Below, piece by piece: positions 9,041 through 17,500 of a stretch of 17,500 nucleotides of DNA (positions are counted from its first letter, which is position 1; each line of letters begins with the position of its first letter). The stretch is from Actinidia chinensis (Eukaryota > Streptophyta > Magnoliopsida > Ericales > Actinidiaceae). The translations under genes and the position numbers were made by a program. The notes under the pieces are model-generated. The model saw nothing but the letters and a program-made list of their open reading frames with translations. It ran no database searches and had not been told where the DNA came from. The stretch covers positions 1 to 17,500 of the forward strand of contig VIGQ01001462.1 of the NCBI GenBank assembly GCA_009663005.1. The letters run 5' to 3'.

Positions 9041-9118
9041 ATATTTGATCTAATTATCCCAAGAAGAAAATAATTCGACGTTTAGTTTTATTCCCGAGAA
9101 GAAAATAATTCGACGTTT
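9041..9118. repeat. Further related short repeats
   Basis: agaagaaaataattcgacgt is found at 9062 and again at 9097 (22 bp identical, period 35). The part around gatatttgatctaattatcccaa at 9040-9062 repeats text of the first 96 bp unit at 8887-8910. These look like worn members of the same tandem array. Confidence 0.7.
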
Positions 9119-9918
9119 GTTTTTTATGGGCTCCAGATGTGATTTTGTGGAATGTAGTTAAATTGTGTGGACTAATTTGAATATCATTTTAACACTTTGA
9201 ATACATGACCCAAAAAACAACTTCGTCATTTATTTTGTATGTTGTAAGCATATATACATAGAGAGATATACATATATACATATATGTCTATATTATTCCA
9301 TCCAGTTCATATGTCATTAAAGTTATTTAAAATTTAAGATTCAGATGATTGTTTATATTTAAGTTCAGCAATATATTGAGCATAATAAAGAGAATCCATA
9401 GATAATAATCTATATTACTGGGATATTTGAGTAAACTAAATATGTATAAGGAAATATTAATAATATCAAACTTGGAATGGCTTTTTTTGCCTAGGGTGAA
9501 TAATTGGCAGTGAGACTCAGATGCATCTTTCACGAACTCAGTTACATCTGTGGTCTAAGAGAGATTGGGTTCATAAGTTCAACCCAAATAAATAGAGTGT
9601 ATTTGGTGAATAGTAAAATGTATAGATAATGAAAAACAAATTAATAAATAAAACATATAATTTTGTTTTTGTTTATTACCTTGTTTTTCAAACATTCTGA
9701 TTTTTCTTCTATTATTTTTTATTTTTTTTCTAATAAAAAATTAAATAATCAATATATATCAAAATTTTCTATAAATAACACCTTGTTTGGTTAAGATATG
9801 ACTCACACACAATTTTAACATTCTCTAATTTTTTATTTTTTTATAATTATTATTTTTAAATGTTATTTACAAATTTAACATAACCAAAAATTAATGAAAT
9901 TGGCCTTAGATTTCCTAA
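9119..9918. other. AT-rich spacer between the two retrotransposons
   Basis: No gene or RNA is seen. It includes an ATAC/TATA microsatellite at about 9245-9292 (ten or so imperfect tatatac units) and long A/T runs at 9700-9900. The 68-codon minus-strand frame at 9327-9533 has no recognisable features. Confidence 0.6.
9779..9891. mobile_element. Possible short Tourist-like MITE
   Basis: About 113 bp that begins CACCTTGTTTGGTTA and ends TAACCAAAAAT, with TAA at 9776-9778 and 9892-9894. The ends are only partly complementary (TTGGTTA). TTGTTTGGTT-type ends are frequent in plant Harbinger-like MITEs, but the AT richness makes a chance match quite possible. Confidence 0.3.
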
Positions 9919-10905
9919 TGAAATTAAAAAAAACCAAGCCTTTTCAATGGATTAATTGGAATTTAAAAATTATAAAAAAAATATTAAATCAAAAATATTT
10001 TGCGATGAGCATATTGAACGATCTAGACTACCAATCAACTAAGAAGAACACAAAAATTTTTACGTAGGAGAAACCCTTGAATAGAGAAAAATCACATTCC
10101 CCTCGCTGAACAAATATTATGCCTATAACCGGATTCAGACAGTTACAAGACTCTTACATCAAAACCTATCGCCTCTATGACCTAATGATGTGTAGATTTG
10201 CTCGATCACGATTACCGGTACCGTGCTTGATCACGTTCAAACCCCGTAGAATGATTCACACACCTTGACTCCTTCAAATGTGTCAATTTTTTAATTTGGT
10301 TAAAGATGATTCCTGCTAAGATTTGTTCTAAGCCCCTAGAAGATAGAGAATGGTATTCTTTAGAGAATATCGATTAGCGGCTTAGATCAATGTTTGCGGA
10401 AGTGTGTGGGCCTTTTATATCATTGTGAAAATCCTAAAGAATACATTTATGATGTGCTGGCTGTCTCTCTCACTCCCTCGGGATCTAGTGAGATCCCATG
10501 AAGTCGGTGGCAAAATACAAGGCTCTAGCATCTTTCCCGCGAGGTCCCGCGACGATCTAAGCGACATTTTGTCAACTCTAAGTCATTTGGACATAACTTT
10601 TTCTCGATATTTGACTGAGCTGAGTTTTGAAGCTTTGGAAAGAAAATTATCAGGGCCTACAACTTTATCTCTAATAAGTATTGCTAAATAATCTTTTAAG
10701 ATGGGCAAAATCCTAGCTTGAAAATTTGCTAATAAAACAGATGTATCATACAAGTCTCTCTTAGCACGAGCTTGCATAAACAATACTTGAAAATCTTCCG
10801 AAGCTTGAAGAACTTTTTTCGAATGCTTGTAATTGATAAATCAATCCCCGAATTACATTAAATTAATTGTCCAACGAAATTTCATCACCAATCACACACC
10901 TAACA
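9919..10905 (-). repeat. 3' LTR of minus-strand element
   Basis: Read on the minus strand it starts TGTTAGGTGTGTGATTGG at 10905 and ends AATTTCA at 9919, 987 bp. It contains the U3 repeat block (10459-10555), a TATA box (10413-10419) and the R/U5 text shared with the other LTRs. Open frames at 10404, 10583 (minus) and 10867 are LTR or flanking sequence and not genes. Confidence 0.9.
10413..10419 (-). promoter_or_regulatory. TATA box of minus-strand LTR
   Basis: TATAAAA on the minus strand, in the context gatataaaaggccc, 40 nt downstream of the gacagcc that ends the CpG-rich U3 block. This is the same arrangement as in the two plus-strand LTRs. Confidence 0.6.
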
Positions 10906-10917
10906 ATCTCCCCATTT
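10906..10917 (-). other. Polypurine tract of minus-strand element
   Basis: Read on the minus strand: AAATGGGGAGAT directly before TGTTAGG. It is the plus-strand primer site of the element and confirms its orientation. Confidence 0.75.
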
Positions 10918-11834
10918 AAGCATTTCTTGATCAAAACCCTATACTATACCCTTACAAAAGGAAATAACCATCCTATAACTATAGAAAAGAGAAATCACAA
11001 AGCAAGCATAAAAAAATCGACCTGCACACATAACAACAAAAGAACCAAACCGTCAAGTACAAAGGTATCAAATTATTAAAATAAACCATGAATGTATAGA
11101 TGCTTATAAATGTTGGGTGTCTAAAATCTCCCCCTTCTTAGAACAAATTGACAAAGAAAGCACGGGAAAGTATCCAATACAGCACAACCCAATGACTAGC
11201 ATTAAATCAATGACTAGCACAAAAGCAAATTAAGACAAATACTCTTTTTTGGTCTTTTTTTTTAAAGCACGACTTCACACACAACTTACAACCTTACAAA
11301 ACTCAATATACAAACATGATTCATAGTCCTAGGAGAATAAAATAAGCATGAAGCACCAATATCCTATCATGTTCACTAATAACCTTTATTCAACAAGAGC
11401 TTTTTCCTACATATTTTTTAGGGGTCTCAAAGATTCAAATCAGATTTTTTTCAATCCACATAACAGTCATCTTAGGTTTATCAATCAACTCTGAGGATTG
11501 AGTGTAATCCTAGCTTTTGCCTTGTTAGTGTGGTTTCCCTTTTGACCATGATTTGTGGAAACCTGACCTTGGCTTGGAAACAATCTATTCATGTGCAGAG
11601 TTAGGACTTTAATATCTGATTTTTTAATCTCTTCATATTAATTTCTTAGGTTGATTATAAGCATGAGAATTTAGAAACCTTATTACAGTTTAATGAAATA
11701 TAGTCTAAATGTGACCATTCACCGCCACAATGATGGACAAACAAGGTTAAGGTTTAAGAGATGAACAACTTTAAGATATTTGGATTCACATGAGAGGTAA
11801 TAAAGTGAGAATGTACATACTTAAGAGCCTTCAA
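10918..11834 (-). other. 3' non-coding interior of minus-strand element
   Basis: This stretch aligns with 3861-4440 plus 7545-7798 of the plus-strand copy, without the 3.1 kb extra segment. A second purine tract, AAGAAGGGGGAGAT on the minus strand, lies at 11126-11140. No protease, integrase or reverse transcriptase motif is visible where they would be expected. Confidence 0.65.
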
Positions 11835-13020
11835 TCTAGGACAATGAGCTGATAATGACCCTTAACACCACATTGATGACATGTTAGGAACAAAGAAGAA
11901 GGATATACCTTTCTTCTAAAACATATTAATGAGCTTACTAATTTGATGTTTTTTTTGATTTGGTTGACTGTCCTCATAATCCAATACAATGAGTTATCAC
12001 TAAGTGCTTCTGATTTAGCCATCTTTTTCCACAACGGATGCAACTCCCTCATACTTCTTGAAAGTTAAACTAGTTTTTGAGAAGATCAGCTCAAGTTTAA
12101 AAAAAACATTGCTTCAAGAGCCTTCTTAAACTTTCTCAAGAAATCTCACTTTATCATTCAGGTTCAATTGAATGAGTTTTTTAACTGACTGACTTCTGCT
12201 TGAGTATCAGCATTTCACCTTTTTCAAAGAGTCAACTTCTTTTCAAACATCTTTCATTTCACATTGCATTGTAAAGCTTATATACTGCTTGTATAGTTGA
12301 TTATAGTTTGCTTACAATTCACTTACATCTTCGCCATTAGATTTCTTCCTCCAGAGACCCAAATGTACCATCTGACTCATCTGATTTTCTTTAGTTTCTG
12401 ATACCTTTTATGATGTTTCTGTTGCCTCAACAACAGATGTCATAAAAAGCCTAAATTTTCGACACTCCTCTTCCTTCTCGGAATCACTCCCAACTACTGT
12501 CAAAAACTTACTTCCATTGGGTTTTTTCTATTTGGACAATCCAAAGCAATATGTCCCAAATTCATGACATTTTTTCAAAACATTATTTTGACTCGACTTA
12601 TCAGTGTACTTCCTTCAACTTCTATTTTTTTTTCAAAAATTTTATTTTATTTTTCGCACGAGCGAAGATTGACTTCTTTTTTCTTTTATAAAAAGTTTCT
12701 TAATTTTTTTTGAGAAAATGGCCATATCTTCAATACTTATTTCAAGTATCGCTATCACTAACTTCTCCATGTTTTTCATTAATATATTAATAGTTTTAAA
12801 AACAAACTTTTGGTCTTTTTATAGGTTAGAAAAATTGGCTTCATAAGTTTGTAAGGAACCCACTAAGGCTTTACTTTTCATAGAGTCAACATCTCTACTT
12901 TCTTCTATTATTGTAACATTGGCTTGAAATCTCTCTGGTAAGGACCATCAAATATTTTTGACCAATTTTAGATGGAGAGGATTGTTCACCTAGGTTGAAT
13001 TGAGGTTGACGATGTCACTA
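11835..13020 (-). pseudogene. Copia-type gag remnant, frameshifted
   Basis: Reading leftwards from about 13018, one frame gives SDIVN and, after a frameshift, text around SLPERFQANVTIIEE (about 12895-12942) and LVGSLQTYEANF (about 12830-12870). These are hallmarks of the Retrotran_gag_2 domain of plant Copia elements. A first zinc knuckle at 12531-12570 keeps CHE and FGHIALDCPN but has lost its middle with the second cysteine. A K/E-rich, coiled-coil-like part follows, then a second knuckle at 11841-11881 with CHQCGVKGH intact and its last cysteine out of frame. The longest open piece is 73 codons (11831-12052). Many stops show it is dead. Gag would form the particle that packages element RNA. 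Confidence 0.85.
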
Positions 13021-13029
13021 AATTAAAAT

Positions 13030-13218
13030 AGAATTGATCAAAATTTTTATCGTAAAAACACGATTGTATCAGAAAGTCTATTTAGTATGAGCTTGCATGA
13101 ATATGCTTGAAAACATTCCCGAATGTGAAGAACTTTCGATGCTTGTGATTGATAATCAAACTCCCCAATATCTTAAATACGATGTTGTCACGAAATTTCG
13201 CCAATCACACACCTAACA
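13030..13218 (-). repeat. Truncated 5' LTR of minus-strand element
   Basis: Read on the minus strand it starts TGTTAGGTGTGTGATTGGCG at 13218 and follows the other LTRs for about 190 bp (gcttgtgattgataa and gagcttgcatga blocks). It then passes directly into gag sequence near 13020-13035. About 800 bp of LTR, the PBS and the gag start are deleted. Confidence 0.85.
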
Positions 13219-13940
13219 AATATAAGAAAAAATAATAATTATAATTTATTGCCTAAAACCCAAGACTTGGCTCGTGGTTTAACTCGAATTCCAATGTGTA
13301 AATCAGCTCAAAGTTTGGGGCATTCCAACGAAATGACTACATTGCAAGCACTCCGATTGAATATCAGTTAACACCATCTGGGGTCAGCGTGCTTGACTAC
13401 TACCATTTGGAAACACAGCTCTCTAAACTTCCTCCTCAGGAAAGTGTCTTGTTCAATCATATCATTATGTAAACAAAATTTTGTATAAATATAATTTGAT
13501 ATGTCAATGATTCAATTACATAAACAGCTGAGATATAGAGAAGTGGAACTAATGTATTAGCAAGACAACACATCTAATCTGCCAAAGCAACTATGTCAGC
13601 CTCGAACCCAATGAAAGTTCTTCTTCGAGATCTTGAGTACTTGAAGTTTTCTTGGTTGGAGTCCAAATATCTTCGATTATTTGGCTACTTGAGCATATGT
13701 GCTTGAATGTTTCTTGCAACTATCCTACTTAATTAAAACATTAGAGCAATAAGATAGAATTTGTTATCATCAAACTAGTTGCAACATATCAGATGACGCT
13801 ATAGGGTTAACATCATTTACAGCCCTTTCGTATTAATTTATATGTCAATCGATAATGTGTTTTTATTCCGTACTTCAATTAAAAGGACTTTACATCCAAA
13901 ACACTATTACTTTTTATGAGAAACTACATTAATGGGTATC
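13219..13940. other. Unassigned DNA, no gene recognised
   Basis: Composition is more even than in the retrotransposons, which may mean single-copy DNA. A 38-codon frame at 13593-13706 (starting MSASNPMKVLLRD) has no known relative that I recognise. No promoter, RNA or repeat can be supported. Confidence 0.45.
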
Positions 13941-13953
13941 CAGCCCAGTTTTG

Positions 13954-14076
13954 ATTGGCAGGCCGAGCTAGCGGTCCAATCCATGCCCGAACGATCCGAA
14001 CTAACCGCGCCATTCAATTCTGGGCTGAACACTGACGGATTCGCCGAACTCGGCCAATTGGCAGGCAGAGCTTGCG
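13954..14076. repeat. 20 bp direct repeat at the edge of a GC-rich island
   Basis: attggcaggccgagctagcg at 13954-13973 returns as attggcaggcagagcttgcg at 14057-14076, with 2 mismatches. The stretch between is GC-rich and CpG-rich compared with the rest of the window. Confidence 0.7.
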
Positions 14077-14205
14077 CCTCACCTTAGAACGACTTTGTTT
14101 GTAGAGAATTTTGGGAACAGTAGAAACGACCGTATTTTATTGGCCCCATTGAACAGGGTAAGGGGCAAAGTAAGAGACGGTCGCTCCAACCGCTCAGGCC
14201 AGACC

Positions 14206-14449
14206 CCCGTCGGTCGTCTTCCGTCATTCTCCTCAGTCCGCAGGGCACCGTCCGCCCTCGCCGCCACGCTTACTTCGGTTTTGCTACAATCGATATTTGT
14301 ATGAATTGTGCACAATATTTATGTACGCTCATCCCATAGCCCTTCGGTCGTCTCCGTTCATTCTCCCAGCGCAAGGGCCACCGTCGCCCCGCCGCCACGC
14401 TTATTCAGGTTGCTACCAGATATTTTGTATAATTGTGCACATATATTTC
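14206..14449. repeat. Tandem duplication of about 110-117 bp, GC-rich to AT-rich unit
   Basis: The units 14206-14322 and 14341-14449 align end to end. Both start ccgtcggtcgtct / ccttcggtcgtct, pass through gccgccacgctta (or gcttatt), and end in attgtgcaca. They differ by small indels and substitutions, roughly 75-80% alike by eye. The GC-rich half has CT-rich stretches like a plant 5' leader. A transcription start or non-coding first exon is possible but unproven. Open frames at 14079 (minus), 14095, 14297, 14308 and 14461 (minus) are by-products of the GC-rich composition. Confidence 0.75.
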
Positions 14450-15661
14450 TTTTATATGTTTTATTGCATAGCAGTAAAAATATTATTTTTGAGTGGACGT
14501 TTTTTTTTTTGAAGTGGATTGACTGTGGATAGTTGAATATGTGGTTTTGAAATCTGGTAGTGCTGTTTGGGGATGATTAGGACCACATTGTGGTATTGTT
14601 TGGAAGGATTTTGGAAAAAAGGTAAAGAGCAAAATTGCAACGAACTACAATCCATAGGTGAAATTAAGGGCACCACTTAAATAAATTGTTTGCATTATTT
14701 TTGTAGAATTTCCCATTCCTATCGGAAAGAGTTTCCAATTATTCGTCACAATCACTGACAACAAGGTGGTGCAACACTTCGATTTTTTTTCCCTGATGAC
14801 ACAGTTTTAAAGAGTCATGCTTTCCAAAATGGTGCCAAATGGCGTAGTTTTGCAGTTTTTAGGCATCGCACATACCTCGAACCTCCATTTTGAACACCCA
14901 ATGTGAATCCAAGGGGGTCAGCTACTCCCCATTGCTTTCAACTTGTTTCTGATGTCGACACGCAATACCCCTTCCTTTGTTTCGTCCATTTTTGAATGTG
15001 CAGTCGCCTAAGTCCTCATGCCTCTCTTCAATCAAAATGAAGTCGTCTTCTCACTTTCCTCAACCCCGCCCTAGGTTATTGAATTTCAATTTAGTGCCCA
15101 CTCCGATTTTGTTTTGAACTCTAGAAATTGAAGTAAATTAGCAAAATATATAGGTAAATATATGTTTTATATGTATGTATTCTGCATTAATTCAGCATTG
15201 AAGAAATTTCCAGTGTTATACTGTGATCTCTTGTGAGCAAACATCAAGTGCGTGCAATACTCCATAGGGAGCTTTCTTCGGAAATTTATTAGTCCTTTCA
15301 GTTATATTGTACACTTGAGGGTCGAATTTATATTTGACTGGTATGATGAGGGACAACCACTCTGAACCTTGTAAAATAGGAACTGCTCATGGTGCACCAG
15401 CTGCGCAGTTAGTGGGATCATGGTTAGTTGGGCGGTGATTATTATTAATGGAAGTGAGTCGTGCTATCTTTTATTTGGATGTAACACAATTCGGTTTACA
15501 TTCTTGCTATCTTTTGCTCTATATGAACTCTTTCATGATACTCAGTTTTGAATTGAGATTGAATTCACAACAAAAAGCTTCGTCACTCTTCAGTATAGAC
15601 TCAAACTTTGTTTTTTCTTCGTTTTTTTGACAAGTGAACAACACATATGAAAAAACAATTG
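14450..15661. other. Possible intron or 5' gene region, no exon proven
   Basis: There is no recognisable domain. Two short stretches look more coding-like than the rest: about 14707-14805 after a tttttgtag acceptor-like site (translation begins EFPIPIGKSFQLF), and 15342-15440 (MMRDNHSEPCKIGTAHGAP in one open frame). Neither is long enough or recognised. The 60-codon frame at 15448-15630 is hydrophobic and probably chance. Confidence 0.35.
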
Positions 15662-15672
15662 GAAGTGATGTT
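15662..15672. repeat. 11 bp direct repeat, left copy (candidate TSD)
   Basis: GAAGTGATGTT, repeated exactly at 16336-16346. Each copy abuts the GC-rich ends of the segment between them, so it is best read as a target site duplication. Confidence 0.65.
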
Positions 15673-16335
15673 GGGCGCGTGCCTCAAGGCGTGCGCAGTG
15701 AGTCTCGCACACGGCGCCTCGCTGTGAGTTAGGCCCAACCACTTCAATGAGGCATGCGCCTCAGCGCCTCTCACGTCTCGTTGCTATTCTTAGATCTGTT
15801 CGTCCATCAACTCAGATCTGAGTGTCGTAGTTGATCTGCTCGTCGTACCGTCGCACAAGTTAATCATCGTTATTCTCTCTCTCTCTCTTCTCAGGCTCCG
15901 TTGGCACCAGCTTTTTTAAACTTTTTTTATGACTTTTTGCTTAAAATAAGCAAAAAAGCCATCAGAGTTTGGGCTTTTTTGGCTTTTCTGTTTTTGCTTT
16001 TTTGCTTTAGTTTAACTAAAGTAAGCTAAAAAAGCAAAAAGTCAAAATTCTTGACCTTTTAATAGCAAGCTTAAAAAAAGCTTGGCTTTAAGCATTACCA
16101 AACGAGCCTCATCTCTCTTCTAGTCTCCTCTTTTCTCTCTCTTTTTATTCTCCACAGAAGATTACCATTACTTTTTCTATTTCTATTTTTTTTACCTTCT
16201 TGTTGGCCCTCTCACCTTTAATAACACTGGAATTGTTTGTCTATATTATATTTTTTATATCAATAATGTGGCCTCGCCTCTCTCATGAGGCTCCACAACT
16301 TTTGCGCCTCGGTGGCGCCCTCGCCTCTCACACCT
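15673..16335. mobile_element. Insertion with GC-rich GCGCCTC ends, 11 bp target duplication
   Basis: 663 bp lie between exact 11 bp repeats. Both ends are full of gcgcctc and gaggcgc-type motifs (15673-15770 and 16265-16335), unlike the flanks. The middle is CT-rich and carries a nested 215 bp MITE; without that MITE and its 3 bp duplication the element would be about 445 bp. The outer ends are not clear inverted repeats. A 9-11 bp duplication suggests a Mutator-like non-autonomous element, while a variable-length duplication would also suit a retroposon. No coding region is seen. Confidence 0.6.
15894..16108. mobile_element. Nested MITE with strong foldback
   Basis: 215 bp. The left end is GGCTCCGTTGGCACCAGC; the right end on the minus strand is GGCTCGTTTGGTAATGCT. 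TCA flanks both sides (15891-15893 and 16109-16111). The interior is a long hairpin built of agcaaaaa and tttttgct units, with gactttttgctt near 15930 opposite aagcaaaaagtc near 16034, and ctttagtttaactaaag near the centre. The ends look Tourist-like, but TCA departs from the usual TAA or TTA. Its position inside the outer insertion shows that it came second. Confidence 0.7.
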
Positions 16336-16346
16336 GAAGTGATGTT
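16336..16346. repeat. 11 bp direct repeat, right copy (candidate TSD)
   Basis: GAAGTGATGTT, the exact partner of 15662-15672, directly after the last GC-rich motif of the insertion. Confidence 0.65.
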
Positions 16347-17500
16347 CATCTATTAATGGTTTGCCACCCCCACTTTGGAACTAGTGTTGATAATTTTGAT
16401 GAGTTTTTTCAAAGTGATTGTTGAACTCTTTTAAAAGATACTAACTGCTTGTGGGCAATTGTCAGTTACTTTTCTGCTGATGATTACCAGTTTTGTGTCC
16501 GTGAAGGAAATAAAATGTGTTAATCAACATTGTTCATTCTACCTAGGTTCAACTTCAAAAGCTTTCCTAATTTTATGTTTATTCCATTATCATGTGGATG
16601 TTTTTTGAATTCTCAAAGTTACGAGAGCAGTCCTATGGTTAACCATTTCCCGTGATTTCTACAAAAGGAATGCAATTAGCCTTTCGTAACAACATTTCCA
16701 CTGCTTCCCTGTAATTTTAGTGTAATAGAAAAAAAACTAAGAAGTGAAATTTTCTCAAAAAAAAAAAATACAGTTTTTTTTTTTCATCGTTTCACATTTC
16801 TTCTTGCACAGGGACATTATACTCCTAGAACTCTGAAGCTATAATTGGAGATAATTTTAAATGGCGAGTAACTTTGACATGTATCTTCGAAGTCAAAGGT
16901 ATTTGAGATTTAGTATCCATTCTCCACTGTGCAAGTCTTCAGCTTCTCCGAAGCTTCTCACTCTGTTTCAATGAAGAAGGACCTAGTCTTTGGAATCAGC
17001 TTTATCCTCGAAACCGTCGATGGATAGTTAATCATCAGATAAGAACAATATGATCATTCCCGATGTCCAACAGGAGGCCATTGGTAGTGCCTCCGAAAAA
17101 GTTCCAAGACTCTTGATCTTCAAGGAAAAGCTCTCAATTGGCTTAAAAAGTACCCCCTGTTGTTTTGAAGTCTACTCCAGAATGAAACGGTATATTTTTG
17201 GTTTCACAAAACTAATGATGTTTTTTGGTAGAAGAGGAACAACTGTCAAAGATATGCGGATCCAGTATTTGCAGAGCGATTGGGCGAATTGTTGATGTTG
17301 AGGCTCAACCAAAGTCTCAATGTCATGAGATAAGGAGTTGAAGAGAAGTTTTGGATTTCCGATGATTTTTGATAGAATTGTACCCAAACCAGAATGTTTC
17401 GACTAGTAAATTATGGTGGGAGGCGAGTTCAATGGAGATTGAGCTTGTTTCCTGGAAACCTGATTTAAGTAGCAGTTTCTTCTTCCATTGAATGACGCTA
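16347..17500. other. Unassigned DNA, no gene recognised
   Basis: Base composition becomes more gene-like from about 16860 on. Short frames include a 37-codon one starting ATGGCGAGTAAC at 16861 and an 81-codon one at 17050-17295 on the plus strand, overlapped by a 71-codon minus frame at 17172-17387. None shows a domain I know, and the stops are scattered. The stretch could be a decayed gene or transposon coding region, or exons with introns cut by the window edge. Confidence 0.4.

Larger units (their letters stand above)
9919..13218 (-). mobile_element. Minus-strand gag-only Copia LTR element, same family
   Basis: About 3.3 kb reading right to left: a truncated 5' LTR (13030-13218), a decayed gag (11835-13020), non-coding interior (10918-11834), a PPT (10906-10917) and a complete 3' LTR (9919-10905). 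LTR and interior align with the plus-strand element at 2221-8810, so both belong to one family. The gag carries Copia (Retrotran_gag_2) signatures. There is no pol, and none of its motifs is visible. No target duplication was found (CCTAA on the left, AATAT on the right), which fits a rearranged or truncated copy. The PBS is lost with the rest of the 5' LTR. Confidence 0.85.

Noticed and set aside
9245..9292. ATAC/TATA repeat as a possible regulatory array
   Set aside because: An ordinary imperfect microsatellite.
11831..12052. 73-codon minus-strand frame as a separate zinc-finger gene
   Set aside because: It is the C-terminal part of the broken Copia gag remnant, and its knuckle is frameshifted before the last cysteine.
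9914..13223. Target site duplication for the minus-strand element
   Set aside because: The flanks CCTAA and AATAT do not match; shifting the left border to a nearby aatgaaat copy does not help.
14079..14532. Several overlapping frames on both strands around the GC-rich island
   Set aside because: GC-rich sequence has few stops; the translations differ between the two duplicated units and show no conserved frame.
17050..17387. Opposed 81- and 71-codon frames as a gene near the right edge
   Set aside because: No domain or start context; scattered stops in all frames. Kept only as unassigned sequence.
1..17500. tRNA, rRNA, CRISPR array or bacterial-type operon
   Set aside because: No box A/B pair with cloverleaf, no rRNA core, no spaced short repeats, and no adjacent long ORFs.

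Overview
The window looks like intergenic or intronic DNA from a flowering plant, probably a eudicot. It is AT-rich, has no open reading frame longer than 116 codons, and is filled with layered plant transposable elements. I find no intact protein-coding gene, tRNA, rRNA or CRISPR array. The evidence for a plant is a Copia-type LTR retrotransposon with a tRNA-iMet primer site and a plant Copia gag remnant, several MITE-like elements with TTTGG-type ends, and short GA/CT and AT microsatellites.

Layout: 1-1081 is unassigned AT-rich DNA. 1085-2013 is a head-to-head pair of related MITEs that share a TAA target site. 2221-8810 is a structurally complete plus-strand LTR retrotransposon with a 1023 bp 5' LTR, a 998 bp 3' LTR, exact GTAAG target duplications, a PBS and a PPT. 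Its interior holds only a decayed C-terminal gag remnant and about 3.1 kb of extra sequence that includes a probable foreign LTR. 8825-9118 is a short tandem-repeat cluster. 9919-13218 is a second member of the same family on the minus strand: it has a full 3' LTR, a gag remnant with Copia signatures, and a truncated 5' LTR. 13219-15661 is single-copy-looking DNA with a GC-rich, internally duplicated island at 13940-14450. 15673-16335 is a GC-rich-ended insertion flanked by an 11 bp direct repeat and interrupted by a 215 bp MITE. 16347-17500 has no recognisable gene.

How the parts relate: the two LTR elements align over LTRs, gag C-terminus and 3' untranslated interior, and neither shows protease, integrase, reverse transcriptase or RNase H. 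The simplest reading is one non-autonomous, gag-only Copia family (comparable to the described TR-GAG class), mobilised in trans and now dead. The most useful points for follow-up are this shared pol-less architecture, the conserved CGCGAGATCTCGC-type block about 40 bp upstream of the LTR TATA box, a second purine tract about 200 bp before the PPT in both copies, the opposite orientation of the two elements, and the nested insertion at 15.7-16.3 kb. I did not find a convincing new gene system.
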